Notes under the pieces: model-generated | What the model was told of the DNA's origin: nothing | Seen by the model: the letters and a program-made list of their open reading frames with translations, nothing else | Database searches by the model: none | In this document: positions 35,994 to 49,948 of the stretch, piece after piece | Position numbering within the stretch: position 1 is the stretch's first letter | Layout: the number at the start of each line of letters is the position of its first letter | Assembly (NCBI GenBank): GCA_963734865.1 | Contig: CAVTIV010000004.1 | Span: 292,717-356,716, forward strand | DNA length: 64,000 nucleotides | From: CBDCUW01 sp963734865 | GTDB taxonomy: Bacteria > Planctomycetota > Planctomycetia > Pirellulales > Pirellulaceae | Reading direction: 5' to 3' | Program-made: the position numbers and the translations under genes

Positions 35994-37505
35994 TCAACCG
36001 ACTTCCACTTCCATCGGTGTCCCCATCGTCAGTCCCGGAGCGGGCAAGTTGCTGGTGCCCCGCAGATAGATATCAATCGCTCTCGCCGCGCCGCGTCCCT
36101 CGTTGATCGCCCAAACGACGAGGCTCTGTCCGCGCCGGCAATCGCCAGCGGCGAACACTCCTTCGATGTTGGTGGCAAATTTTCCGTGCAACGCTTGGAA
36201 GTTGCTTCGCGCGTCGACTTCCAGATTCAACGATTTGGCGATGTATTGTTCGGGTCCCAGAAAGCCCATCGCCAGCAGGATCAGCTGGGCGGGCCAATCT
36301 TTCTCGCTGCCTTGCACCTCTTCCATGACCCAACCGCCATTCTCATCCTTGGTCCACCGAACCTGGACCGTTTTGATGCCACGCAAATTCCCGTTTTCAT
36401 CCTTCAGGAACTCCTTGCTGAGAATTTGGTAGACACGTGGATCATGACCGAATTTCGCTTCGGCCTCCTCGTGGCCATAGTCGACTCGGAACACTCGCGG
36501 CCATTCGGGCCAAGGGTTGTCGGATGCTCGCTCGGCCGGAGGTTGCGGGAGCAGTTCGAAGTTAACGAGGCTGCGGCAGCCATCGCGAATGCTGGTACCG
36601 ATGCAGTCGGTTCCGGTGTCGCCGCCGCCAATGACGATCACATCTTTGCCTTCGGCGCTGACGAAATCGTCGATCGAGCGGGTCCCGATGAACGACCTGT
36701 TTGGTATGAGCGGTTAGGAAGTCCATTGCGAAATGGACTCCCTTGGCATCTCGATTCGGGATCGGCAAGTCGCGCGGTTTGGTTGCACCACAGGCCAGCA
36801 GCAGGGCATCGAATTCATCGTGCAGCGTTTTGGGATCCAGATCCTTGCCGATGTCCACGCCGGTGATGAATTGAACTCCTTCGGCTGCTAGTTTGTCGAT
36901 CCGTCGCTGGACCACTTCCTTGGACAGTTTCATGTTGGGGATACCGTACTGCAGCAATCCTCCGATTCGGTCGGCACGTTCGTAGACGATGACATGATGG
37001 CCGGCCTGGTTCAGCTGATCGGCCGCCGCGAGTCCCGCTGGTCCGCTGCCCACGATCGCGACTCTGTTCTCTGATGCGAGATTGGGGTGGTTCGGCATTG
37101 GATCCAACCTTCGGCCCAGGCCCGGTCGACGATCGCGTTTTCGATATTCTTGATCGTGACTGGTGGATTGGTGATGCCCAGAACGCAGGATCCTTCGCAG
37201 GGTGCCGGGCAGGTTCGCCCGGTGAACTCGGGGAAGTTATTGGTTTGGTGCAGACGCTCGCTGGCTTCTTTCCAGCGATTGTTGTAGACCAGGTCGTTCC
37301 ATTCGGGGATCAAGTTATCGATCGGGCAACCGGAGCCGGATTGGCAAAACGGAACGCCACAATCCATGCACCGTGCGCCTTGCTCTCGCAATTGTTCGAC
37401 ACGAGGTTCGGTGTAGATTTCGTCGTAGTCGTTGATCCGGACGACTGGCAGACGCCAAGGCACTTTCTGGCGGTCAAATTCTTTGAATCCGGTCGGCTTT
37501 CCCAT
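35994..37505 (-). CDS. gltD: Glutamate synthase [NADPH] small subunit (two frameshifts)
   Basis: The ATG at 37505 begins MGKPTGFKEFDRQKVPWRLP. The Fe-S region has CMDCGVPFCQSGSGCPIDNL and CPAPCEGSCVLGI. After a shift near 37080 the flavin domain reads RVAIVGSGPAGLAAADQLNQ and GGLLQYGIPNMKLSKEVV. After a second near 36710 it continues SAEGKDVIVIGGGDTGTDCI (last part in the third frame), then AMGFLGPEQYIAKSL, GVFAAGDCRRGQSLVVWAIN and ends TMGTPMEVEVG. Corrected length is about 500 residues. The subunit takes electrons from NAD(P)H and passes them to GltB for making glutamate from glutamine and 2-oxoglutarate. It lies 131 bp downstream of gltB on the same strand. Confidence 0.92.
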
Positions 37506-37636
37506 CGCTTTTTCTCGCAATTCGATCTGCGGAATCTTTCCGCCGTGAGAGTTTTGGAACGTGTTGTGTGGAGGACTCGGGCCAAGCGAGCGGGAACGAA
37601 TTCCCTGGACAGCCGTGTCGCGCTGCCGACGTCTCG

Positions 37637-42289
<4,653 letters not shown>

Positions 42290-42390
42290 AACCGTCTCGT
42301 CTGTGATGTGTTCCGATCCCGCAAGCGGGGCCGAAAGGAGCGATTGGGGCGCGGGCCGTTGTCTGTCGCTGGCGACCGATCTGGCACGCT

Positions 42391-43368
42391 TCAGGCGACG
42401 ACCGACGTTTCCCTCCGCGAGTCGATCGTGGCACCATCCACGGCAAGCTTTCCCCCGCTGCCGGACTTACTTCGCTTGTCCGAATCGAGCGGTCGTCCCA
42501 GCAGCAGCGAGCCAAACTCTTTGGCGGCCCCACTGAGGCGTCCCGATCTTCGGAAGATAATGCCGAGCGGACGCGTCATGCGCAGCTCTCGACAGGCCAC
42601 AACTCGTAACGAGCCGTTCGCAGTTTCGCGGCGAACCGCCGCTTCAGGTACGATCCCAATGCCACGGCTGGCTTGGATCGCGCGGATCATCGAGTCCGCA
42701 TTGTCGAATTCCATTCGTACATTGACCGACACCCCGGCCCTGGCCAAACATTGGTCGATCTCCTGACGCAGCGTCAAGCTGGGCTCGAAGCCCACCATCT
42801 CAATGCCCATCAGCCGAGAGAGTGAAACCTCGTTTTGGCTCGCCAACGGGTGCTTCGAGGAGCAAACGATTCGCATCGGCTCCTGCTGCCACAACACATA
42901 TTGAAGCTGCTTCGTGTTCTTGGGAAAACTGACCAAGCCAAAGTCGACCTCGCCTTCGCTGGTCATCTCGACCACCCGTTGACTCGATCCGAACTCCATC
43001 TTCACATCCACGTCGGGATGAAGTCGGGCAAATTCGTCGGTCGCCTCGGGCATGTAGCTGAGCCCAACCGAGTAGATCGTTCCGATCGTGATCTGACCGC
43101 TGAACTGTTTGCTGATGCCACGAACTTCTTGCTCAAGCCGTTCGTAACTGCGGAGTACCCCCCGAAGCCCACGGAGGTATGCCTTGCCAGCAACCGTCAG
43201 GATCAGCGGACGCTTGGAGCGGTCAATCAGCTGGACCCCGAGTGACTCTTCCAAGTGCTGTATCGCCTGGCTGACCGCGCTTTGTGTCAATTGATGAGCG
43301 GCCGCAGCTTTCGAAAAGCTCCGTTGTTCGGCAATCGTGCAGAAGATCTCGAGGGTTCGGAAATGCAA
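42391..43368 (-). CDS. LysR-type transcriptional regulator
   Basis: The 325-residue protein starts at 43368 with the winged-helix DNA-binding domain: MHFRTLEIFCTIAEQRSFSK, then AAAAHQLTQSAVSQAIQHLE, ESLGVQLIDRSKRPLILT. The effector domain follows: SGQITIGTIYSVGLSYMPEA, EGEVDFGLVSFPKN and RGIGIVPEAAVRRE. The last 40 residues are a Ser/Gly/Lys-rich extension. It lies 101 bp upstream of gltB in the same direction, so it may control glutamate synthase (as GltC does in Bacillus) or be co-transcribed with it; this is inference. A dyad just upstream of its start may be its own operator. Confidence 0.85.
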   Translation of the reverse strand: MHFRTLEIFCTIAEQRSFSKAAAAHQLTQSAVSQAIQHLEESLGVQLIDRSKRPLILTVAGKAYLRGLRGVLRSYERLEQEVRGISKQFSGQITIGTIYSVGLSYMPEATDEFARLHPDVDVKMEFGSSQRVVEMTSEGEVDFGLVSFPKNTKQLQYVLWQQEPMRIVCSSKHPLASQNEVSLSRLMGIEMVGFEPSLTLRQEIDQCLARAGVSVNVRMEFDNADSMIRAIQASRGIGIVPEAAVRRETANGSLRVVACRELRMTRPLGIIFRRSGRLSGAAKEFGSLLLGRPLDSDKRSKSGSGGKLAVDGATIDSRRETSVVA

Positions 43369-43383
43369 TGAATGGATTTTTCG

Positions 43384-43402
43384 GTATAAGCATTACTGAT
43401 AC
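43384..43402. promoter_or_regulatory. Candidate LysR-type operator upstream of the regulator gene
   Basis: The 19-bp sequence gtataagcattactgatac is a dyad: arms gtataag and ctgatac differ at one position around a 5-base centre. Read on the minus strand it contains tcagtaatgctta, a T-N11-A box typical of LysR-type sites. It ends 16 bp before the regulator's ATG, which suits autoregulation. Confidence 0.35.
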
Positions 43403-43597
43403 TAGGGGCTTTTGCCCACAATCAAGTTAATGCAAGGTAGGAACCAAATCCAGTCACGTCAAGCATCAATCCGCTTTCGAGGCGATCCCGGGTCGACCCA
43501 ACGGGTGGCCAGACCCCAATGGTACCCGATGGTTGCCGCGTTCTGCGGAGGCTAATCCCCCGTTCTTCGGGGTTGTCTGGTCTCGCCAACGGCGGTT

Positions 43598-43864
43598 TCA
43601 TTCGGCCGCCATGGCACGGCTCAGGCGGCGGGGCAGCGTGAACGCATAGATGATGACGACCGTGCCAGCACTCAGAATCACAAAGGGAAACCACTCCTGG
43701 GGCTGCCACTCCCGCGTCGAGGCGGATGGGTTTCCCATTGGGTTGATGAAGGCGGAAGCTTTCGTTTGGCCCGCGGCATAGAAGCTCGCACTGTCGATGA
43801 ACAAGCACTCGACCCCGATGATGATCGCCATCAGTCCGAGCGCGATGAAGATGGAACGCCACAT
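43598..43864 (-). CDS. Small membrane protein, unknown function
   Basis: The 88-residue ORF starts at the ATG at 43864. Two hydrophobic segments, MWRSIFIALGLMAIIIGVEC and FPFVILSAGTVVIIYAFTLP, flank a polar loop with NPMGNPSASTREWQPQEW; the end is Arg-rich. This is a plausible two-helix inner-membrane protein with both ends cytoplasmic. It lies in a 660-bp stretch between lysR and a methyltransferase, all on the minus strand. I do not recognise the family. Confidence 0.6.
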   Translation of the reverse strand: MWRSIFIALGLMAIIIGVECLFIDSASFYAAGQTKASAFINPMGNPSASTREWQPQEWFPFVILSAGTVVIIYAFTLPRRLSRAMAAE

Positions 43865-44033
43865 GATCCGAGATTCCCAAGCAGAGGAAGAAGGTTACGC
43901 ATCGGGAGGGATCGTCACGACCGGGTGTCACAATTGAGTCGACGAACGAACAGCGATATTGCCGGCAAATGCTGCATCATCCGATTGTCACGGACCATCA
44001 CTGCGACGGTTACATCGGTTGTCGGCCCCCCCG

Positions 44034-44630
44034 CTACGGCGTGTCCCCTTCCGCCTGCTTCTTCCTCAGTGGCAGCCGATAGAGATAAATCTCATGCGGG
44101 CCGCCGTCGTCCACAGAATTGATGTTGATCAAGCGGTCGTGTTGGAAGCCCTCGATCGCAAAGTCATGTGCCACGATTCTTGATCCGTCTTTGAGTTTCT
44201 GTAACTGCGGGACCAGTCGGTCGTTCATCTCCGGCAACAAGTACAGCGTGATCACGGTGGCCTGACGAAGGTCCAGTTTGAAAATGTCCTGACGCTCAAT
44301 CCGCACTAGTTTTTCGACTCCGTTGCGTTTGACGTTCTCCCGTGACTGGCGAACCTTTCTGGGACTGATGTCATACCCCACCGCGTGGCATCCAACTTTC
44401 GAGGCGGCGGCAACCACGATGCGGCCATCGCCACAGCCCAGGTCGTACAACAGGTCGTCTTTCTTGAGTTCTGCCACTTCCAGCATCTTGGCCACGACGT
44501 CCGCTGGAGTTGGCACAAAGATAGCGCTCTCCTCTTCCTCGGTCGTGGGCGGCTGTTGGGCTCGCATCGCGTCGCCCATCCACAGCGTATTGCAGATCAT
44601 CCACAAGCAAAAAAATGGTCGACCGATCAT
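44034..44630 (-). CDS. SAM-dependent methyltransferase with an apparent signal peptide
   Basis: The 198-residue protein begins MIGRPFFCLWMICNTLWMGD with AMRAQQP after it, which looks like a signal peptide with a possible cleavage site. The methyltransferase fold is clear: FVPTPADVVAKMLEVAELKK, LYDLGCGDGRIVVAAASKVG (SAM loop), AVGYDISPRKVRQSRENVK, FKLDLRQATVITLYLLPEMN and GSRIVAHDFAIEGF. The pattern resembles the small methyltransferases related to eukaryotic FAM173 lysine methyltransferases. An alternative start downstream of the leader (ATG encoding MGDAMRAQ) would give a cytoplasmic form. The acceptor is unknown. Confidence 0.75.
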   Translation of the reverse strand: MIGRPFFCLWMICNTLWMGDAMRAQQPPTTEEEESAIFVPTPADVVAKMLEVAELKKDDLLYDLGCGDGRIVVAAASKVGCHAVGYDISPRKVRQSRENVKRNGVEKLVRIERQDIFKLDLRQATVITLYLLPEMNDRLVPQLQKLKDGSRIVAHDFAIEGFQHDRLININSVDDGGPHEIYLYRLPLRKKQAEGDTP

Positions 44631-44864
44631 CAGCGGAGTCCTAGCGCACGTTGGTTTTCGAGTGGGAAGTCACGGCAGGTTTCCCAGAGTTCGGTGGTCG
44701 GCAATCTTTGGTCGCGGAAAGCCATGGTAACGCGCTGGAGTTTCACTCTGCGAGTGGATGCGGTCGGAAATGCGTTGTTTGACAGTGCATTTGTGACGTC
44801 GTAGATTGGTGGTCGTGTCGATCGCCACTCTTGTCTTCACTCCTCGCGTTTGGCTGGATTTGTT

Positions 44865-45161
44865 GTGAACCAGGAATTGCCCCCCGGACAAGAACCTGAC
44901 GAGATTCACGGTTTGGCTCAGGTCGTGGCCGACAGTCTCGCCAAGGGTGAAGACCCGCAAACGATCACGAGACAATTGGTCGATAGCGGCTGGGAGCCCG
45001 ATCAAGCGAACGCCTTCGTCGGTTCGATCCAGCAACAGATGTTCAAAGCTCGAAGCTCCGACGGCGGATCGGAAGCCAAGGGATGGTTGATTTGGATCGG
45101 TGCGATCGTTGGAATCAACTTGCTTAGTTGGGTGTTCAACTGGGGATTCTGGATCTACTAG
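44865..45161 (+). CDS. Small membrane-anchored protein with UBA-like helix pair
   Basis: The frame is open from a TTG at 44850; the GTG at 44865 (VNQELPPGQEPDEIHG) is my choice, though neither has a clear ribosome-binding site. The 98-residue product has a helical region GLAQVVADSLAKGEDPQTIT, RQLVDSGWEPDQANAFVGSI resembling short 'G-W/Y-x(2)-A' UBA-like motifs, and a C-terminal membrane segment GWLIWIGAIVGINLLSWVFN. The stop codon shares a base with the GTG start of the next gene, so the two are probably co-translated. Confidence 0.55.
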   Translation: MNQELPPGQEPDEIHGLAQVVADSLAKGEDPQTITRQLVDSGWEPDQANAFVGSIQQQMFKARSSDGGSEAKGWLIWIGAIVGINLLSWVFNWGFWIY

Positions 45162-45760
45162 TGATTGCGTCGCAGCGAATCGTCGATCTCTCGATCGGCA
45201 TTTCCGTACTTGGCTGGGCGACGGCAGGGACTTGGTCCAATCTTGGTCAGCGGCCCGTTGCGATATTGCTGGCGACCTCGCTGTTGCATTTCATGGTTGG
45301 CGTTCTGTTTGTTGTCCGCATGCGAGCGAAGATCGAGGGAGACCTGCGAACTTGTCTGATTGCGATTCCGGCGGTGCTCGTTGGTGGCTGGGTGTTTCGG
45401 TTCGCACCAAACCACTGGAACGTGCCGTCGCAGATTCTGTTTGTGACCGGTGGTGCTCTGGCGATCGTGAGTTTTGCTTTCCTCGGACGTTGTTTCGCGA
45501 TTCTGCCCGCGATTCGCGGTACTGTCACGCGTGGTCCGTTTTCGTTCATTCGGCATCCAGCGTATCTCGGTGAACTCGCAATGGTCGTCGCGTGTGTTCT
45601 TGCCGTTCCGCCGCATTGGGGGCAACCGATTGTCCTGACGATTGCCTCGATGCTGTTCGTCGCTCGCATACGTGTCGAAGAACGCCTGCTGTTAACCGGT
45701 GATGCCTATCAGAGCTATTGCCGCCGAGTTCGTTGGCGATTGGTGCCGTTGGTCTGGTAG
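45161..45760 (+). CDS. Membrane methyltransferase of the isoprenylcysteine carboxyl methyltransferase (ICMT/PEMT-like) family
   Basis: The GTG at 45161 overlaps the previous stop (TAGTG) and gives 199 residues; the frame is also open from a TTG at 45128. Several hydrophobic segments precede the family signature RGPFSFIRHPAYLGELAMVV (Arg-His-Pro-x-Tyr), followed by RIRVEERLLLTGDAYQSYCR (Glu-Glu motif). This family methylates lipids, thiols or isoprenylated cysteine using SAM at the membrane. The substrate here is unknown. It converges with the DUF58 gene, 86 bp away. Confidence 0.8.
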   Translation: MIASQRIVDLSIGISVLGWATAGTWSNLGQRPVAILLATSLLHFMVGVLFVVRMRAKIEGDLRTCLIAIPAVLVGGWVFRFAPNHWNVPSQILFVTGGALAIVSFAFLGRCFAILPAIRGTVTRGPFSFIRHPAYLGELAMVVACVLAVPPHWGQPIVLTIASMLFVARIRVEERLLLTGDAYQSYCRRVRWRLVPLVW

Positions 45761-45846
45761 AGAGCGGCGATACATGCCCATTCGCTCGGCCGGCCGGTAT
45801 TGGGGGTTGGGGACTGTACCGTTCCGCGGGTATCCGACGGCGGCAT

Positions 45847-47280
45847 TCACAGCAGATGTTTGGCTTTGACTTCCAGGTATTGATTGACCAGGGGGGCGGT
45901 CAATTCATCGGGGAAAGCGTCGACGACCAGCACCCCGCGGTGTTCGAGATCTTTCAGGACTTGATCTCGCCATAACAAAATGTCGGCGGCAGCCGCGGCC
46001 CGGTACATTTGAAAGGCGTCACCATCGGGTGAATCGGCGGCCTCGAACATCTGCCGGTCTCGCAACAGCACACCCAACGGCAGGTGTTGGCCGTTGATAT
46101 TGCCCAGATAATCGACCACCGCTCCGGCGTTCACTTCGTCAATCACGTTGGTCGCCAGCACCACCAGCGAGCGGCGCTTGCAATTGGTCGATAGATACAG
46201 AAACGCCTGGTCATACCTTGATTCGACCAGTCGTGGAAACTGGTCGAATCCAGCTTGGATCAGCCGATTCATTTGGCTGCTTCCACCGCGCGGCGGAATG
46301 TAGGAATGGATCGTGTCGGAGAAACAGAGCATTCCCACCGAATCGCCCTGCGAGAGTGCGACATAGGCCATCATCAGCATCGAGTTGAGCGCATGGTCAA
46401 GCAGCGAGTACCCGCCTCGCTCGTTGGTCATCATCCGTCCGCAATCGAGCAGGAACATCACACGTTGACTCTGGTCGCTTTGGAACTGACGGACGGTCAG
46501 TTTTCGACGTCGTGCGGTGCTGCGCCAATCGATGTGCCGGTAATTGTCGTCGCGGGTGTAGTCACGGAGTCGTTCAAAATCGCTGTCCTGTCCGATTCGC
46601 CTTGTTCGTCGAACGCCGATCAGACTCAGCCGATTCGTCCTGGCCAGCAGTGCGTAGTCGGACAACTGCTTCATGTCGGGATAGACATTCAATTGATTGT
46701 TGGCATTCAGTCGCAGATGTCGGACCCACAACTTGAGCGGGCTCGTGAACCGCAAATAGACATATTCCAGGGTGAAAGCGCCCCGTCGTCCTGGCGTCAA
46801 TTTTCGCTGGGCCGTCATCCGCCCCATCGGTGGCAAGCGGAGCGCGTGCTGGGCGGGCGAAGTCTGGAAATGATCGGGCAAATCGTCGCAGACCGAGCCG
46901 ACCAGGGTCAGCGACGTTCGATTTTCGACCGTCAACTCGCTCGTCAGCGGCACGCCCAAAGAGCATGTCCGGGGCAAGTCACGCGTGACATGGATTCCCC
47001 GGTTGGTTGCCAGGTAAACGAGCATGAAGTCGATCGCGGCGACCGTTACGATCAAGCCATCCAAGGTGCCCACGATGACGATCGCCGGCGAGTAAAACAC
47101 GGTCGCCAGGCTACCGATCATGGACACCGATAACAGCACAATCCAGACGACGGTCGGATAGATCTTCAGCCGCCAAGCGGCAAGCACCAGCGGCAAGGCG
47201 AACGCGACCAACATCAACCAGGGCAACGTTGTCAGCAGCTGGAATCTGTCTTGTGCGACTTGAGTGATCGCGTCGTCCAT
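45847..47280 (-). CDS. DUF58 domain protein with two N-terminal membrane helices
   Basis: The 477-residue protein starts at 47280. Membrane segments lie at about 18-35 and 43-60 (LPWLMLVAFALPLVLAAWRL, VVWIVLLSVSMIGSLATVFY). A beta-sandwich-like region includes LTSELTVENRTSLTLVGSV. The DUF58 signature is FERLRDYTRDDNYRHIDWRS with TARRRKLTVRQFQSD. A degenerate vWA-like fold follows: RVMFLLDCGRMMTNERGGYS. Such proteins usually accompany a MoxR AAA ATPase and vWA membrane proteins; none are adjacent here. Role unknown, perhaps assembly of an envelope complex. Its start is 41 bp downstream of the aldehyde dehydrogenase stop, on the same strand. Confidence 0.85.
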   Translation of the reverse strand: MDDAITQVAQDRFQLLTTLPWLMLVAFALPLVLAAWRLKIYPTVVWIVLLSVSMIGSLATVFYSPAIVIVGTLDGLIVTVAAIDFMLVYLATNRGIHVTRDLPRTCSLGVPLTSELTVENRTSLTLVGSVCDDLPDHFQTSPAQHALRLPPMGRMTAQRKLTPGRRGAFTLEYVYLRFTSPLKLWVRHLRLNANNQLNVYPDMKQLSDYALLARTNRLSLIGVRRTRRIGQDSDFERLRDYTRDDNYRHIDWRSTARRRKLTVRQFQSDQSQRVMFLLDCGRMMTNERGGYSLLDHALNSMLMMAYVALSQGDSVGMLCFSDTIHSYIPPRGGSSQMNRLIQAGFDQFPRLVESRYDQAFLYLSTNCKRRSLVVLATNVIDEVNAGAVVDYLGNINGQHLPLGVLLRDRQMFEAADSPDGDAFQMYRAAAAADILLWRDQVLKDLEHRGVLVVDAFPDELTAPLVNQYLEVKAKHLL

Positions 47281-47321
47281 TGCGCGTCCGCGGTGTGATG
47301 AATGGGAGAGTAAAAACGTTG

Positions 47322-48791
47322 CTACAGAGCGATCGTTACCGTTTTGCTTTCGGTGTAAGCCTTGAGCCCTTCTTCACCCAATTCGCGTCCATAACCGCTC
47401 ATTTTGAATCCGCCGAAGGGGGCTGCCGCATCGAACACGTCATAGCAATTGACCCAGATGGTTCCGGCTCGCACTCGGCGGGCAAAGTCATGAGCCAGGG
47501 AAACGTCGCGGGTCCAAACCGCGGCGGCTAACCCGTAGAACGTGTTGTTGGCGCGGCGGATCATGTCCTCCTTGTCGTCAAAGGTCAATACGCTCAACAC
47601 GGGCCCGAAGATCTCGTCGGTTGCGATCGCCATTTCATCTTTCACGTCGGCAAAGATCGTTGGCTCGATGAAAAAGCCTTTGTCGCCAACCCGGTTGCCC
47701 CCCGTCACACACCGCGCGCCTTCGTGCTTGCCTTTGTCGATATAGGACAGGATCTTGTCGAACTGATCGCGGTCGACTTGCGGTCCCTGGTCGGTGTCGG
47801 ATGCGAAGGGGTCGCCGACTTTCCGTTTTTCTGCGAGTGCTTGCAATTTTTCCAGGAATTCGTCGTGCCGACTGCTCTCGACGAACACGCGACTTCCGGC
47901 ACAGCAACATTGACCCTGGTTCAGAAACAGGCCGACGTAGGCGCCCATCGCGGCGGCATCCAGATCGGCATCGGCAAAGATGACATTCGGGCTCTTGCCG
48001 CCCAATTCAAAGGTCAGCCGTTTCAGCGTGTCGGCCGATTCGCGGGTGATGATTTGCGCGGTGCGGTGTTCACCGGTGAAGGCAATCTTGTCGATCAATG
48101 GATGCTTGACGACAGCCGAGCCCGCGGTCGGTCCATATCCGGGGATGACATTGATCACGCCATCGGGGATGCCGACTTCCTTGGCCAGTTGTGCCAATCG
48201 CAAGCAGGTCAGCGGCGTTTGCTCGGCCGGTTTCATGACGATCGTGCAACCGGCGGCCAATGCCGGTCCCCACTTCCACGCGGTCATCAAGATCGGGAAG
48301 TTCCAGGGGATGATTTGACCGGCCACCCCGATCGGTTCACGACGCGTGTAACAAAAATGGTTTCCGCGAATCGGAATCGTGCTGCCGTGAATCTTGTCGG
48401 CATATCCGGCATAGTACCGCAGGCAGTCAATGGCCAGCGGCAGATCAATGTTTCGGCTATCACTCAGCGGCTTGCCATTGTCGAGCGTTTCGAGTTTGGC
48501 GAGTGAGTCGATCTGGGTTTCCATGCGGTCGGCCAGTTGGTACATCAATCGGCCACGGTCACGGGCATCCATCTTGGCCCAGTCGCCGGTATCGAACGCA
48601 TTCCGCGCAGCTTTGGCGGCCGCGTCAACGTCGGCGGCGTCACCCTCGGCTATCTGAGCAATCACCTGCTCGGTGGCCGGATTGATCGTTGCAAACGTCT
48701 TGCCGCTGACCGATTCAACCCATTTGCCATCGATGAAGCATTCCGTTTCCCGAATTTCGACGTCGGGCGTGATCGAAAGGGTGGCAGACAT
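47322..48791 (-). CDS. NAD(P)-dependent aldehyde dehydrogenase
   Basis: The ATG at 48791 preceded by cggaggctgatc gives 489 residues; the frame is open upstream to 48950. Motifs are IIPWNFPILMTAWKWGPALA, FELGGKSPNVIF with catalytic Glu262, and NQGQCCCAGSRVFVE with catalytic Cys296, as in the ALDH1/2 group. The end is GGFKMSGYGRELGEEGLKAY. Residues 238-250 read FTGEHRTAQIITR, where relatives usually have a GST or GS-x-x-VG turn of the NAD site. I note this as a variant; no simple frameshift restores the usual turn. It oxidises an aldehyde to the acid; the substrate is unknown. It lies upstream of the DUF58 gene on the same strand and diverges from thiL. Confidence 0.9.
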   Translation of the reverse strand: MSATLSITPDVEIRETECFIDGKWVESVSGKTFATINPATEQVIAQIAEGDAADVDAAAKAARNAFDTGDWAKMDARDRGRLMYQLADRMETQIDSLAKLETLDNGKPLSDSRNIDLPLAIDCLRYYAGYADKIHGSTIPIRGNHFCYTRREPIGVAGQIIPWNFPILMTAWKWGPALAAGCTIVMKPAEQTPLTCLRLAQLAKEVGIPDGVINVIPGYGPTAGSAVVKHPLIDKIAFTGEHRTAQIITRESADTLKRLTFELGGKSPNVIFADADLDAAAMGAYVGLFLNQGQCCCAGSRVFVESSRHDEFLEKLQALAEKRKVGDPFASDTDQGPQVDRDQFDKILSYIDKGKHEGARCVTGGNRVGDKGFFIEPTIFADVKDEMAIATDEIFGPVLSVLTFDDKEDMIRRANNTFYGLAAAVWTRDVSLAHDFARRVRAGTIWVNCYDVFDAAAPFGGFKMSGYGRELGEEGLKAYTESKTVTIAL

Positions 48792-48912
48792 GATCAGCCT
48801 CCGATAAGAACGAGTTACTTGCGGTGGATAGACGAACAGCAATCCTGCTTTCATTGTAGCGAGTCGGCTCGTCGAATTGGTGCGACCAAAGGGGGGCGTG
48901 AAGGTCGTAAGG

Positions 48913-49926
48913 ATGATCAAAGACGAACAATGCGATACGATTCCCAACACGTCCTTCGCCGCTTACAGGAATTCCCCTGCGTTTACTTCTCTGCCGAGTC
49001 TGCCGAACGTGGAACAATCTTTTCTCGCTTACCTTCGCGGTCGCTGCCGCTCCCTTCCCCAGGTCGCCGTCGGCATCGGGGATGACGCGGCAGTGCTCGA
49101 CCCGGTATCGGATCAATGGGTCGTTTGTACCGATCAGATCATCGATGGAGTCGACTTCGACAGTGATTCCAAAGAGCATTCATTGGCCGATGTCGGATTC
49201 AAGGCGATGGCGATCAACCTCAGTGACATCGCGGCGATGGGCGGTTCGCCGACCGCGGCACTGGTCGTGCTCGCCCTGCCCAAAGCGAATGCCACACGCG
49301 TGGCCGGTGAGGTTTACGAGGGCATTCTCGAGGCGGCGGCGGAGTTCAACGTCGCGATCGCCGGCGGCGACATTTCGACGTACGACGGGCCGTTGTCGGT
49401 CACTCTCACGCTGATGGGAACCGTACCCTCCGGTGGTGCGTGGCTTCGCAGCGGCGCCAGGGAGGGTGACGCGATTGTGGTCACCGGGTCGGTCGGGGGA
49501 AGCATCCTGGGCCGACATCTGCGTCCCGAACCGCGAGTCGGTCTTGCTCTGCGTCTTCGCCAGATGGTCGATGTCCACGCCGCGATCGACATCAGTGACG
49601 GATTGTCGCTTGACCTCGACCGCTTGTGTGCGGCCAGTGGTGTGGGGGCCGAGTTGGACATGGCGATGATCCCGATTCACGATGACGCGATCCAATTGTC
49701 CGAATCGACGGGGCGGACACCAATGCAGCACGCCTGGAGCGACGGAGAAGACTTTGAATTGATCCTGACCATGAGTCAGGGCGCCGCCGATAAGGTTTGC
49801 CAACCAAATCAGAATCTCGGTGCAACGTTAACACAGATTGGCAACATTGTCGGACGCACCGGACTTTGGAAACGGATGACCGGCAAGATGCAACGATTGT
49901 CGCCGCAAGGATACATTCACCGGTAG
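48913..49926 (+). CDS. thiL: Thiamine-monophosphate kinase
   Basis: The ATG at 48913 (gaaggtcgtaagg just upstream) gives 337 residues; a GTG at 49009 close to the conserved region is an alternative. Motifs are VAVGIGDDAAVLDPVSDQWV, VCTDQIIDGVDF, ADVGFKAMAINLSDIAAMGG, then IAGGDISTYDGPLSVTLTLM, DISDGLSLDLDRLC and WSDGEDFELILTM. It phosphorylates thiamine monophosphate to the diphosphate cofactor with ATP. No other thiamine gene is adjacent. It diverges from the aldehyde dehydrogenase with 121 bp between starts. Confidence 0.9.
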   Translation: MIKDEQCDTIPNTSFAAYRNSPAFTSLPSLPNVEQSFLAYLRGRCRSLPQVAVGIGDDAAVLDPVSDQWVVCTDQIIDGVDFDSDSKEHSLADVGFKAMAINLSDIAAMGGSPTAALVVLALPKANATRVAGEVYEGILEAAAEFNVAIAGGDISTYDGPLSVTLTLMGTVPSGGAWLRSGAREGDAIVVTGSVGGSILGRHLRPEPRVGLALRLRQMVDVHAAIDISDGLSLDLDRLCAASGVGAELDMAMIPIHDDAIQLSESTGRTPMQHAWSDGEDFELILTMSQGAADKVCQPNQNLGATLTQIGNIVGRTGLWKRMTGKMQRLSPQGYIHR

Positions 49927-49948
49927 AGGTTCCAGCCAGTTGAGTCCA

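Noticed and set aside
46255..47133. Plus-strand ORF of 292 residues opposite the DUF58 gene
   Set aside because: Shadow frame; the DUF58 signature is on the minus strand.
47724..48506. Plus-strand ORF of 260 residues opposite the aldehyde dehydrogenase
   Set aside because: Shadow frame; catalytic Cys and Glu motifs are all on the minus strand.
47322..48791. Unusual turn in the aldehyde dehydrogenase NAD site (FTGEHRTAQ) as a double frameshift
   Set aside because: No simple pair of base changes restores the common turn, flanking sequence is normal, and it may be a genuine variant; left as a note in the gene entry.
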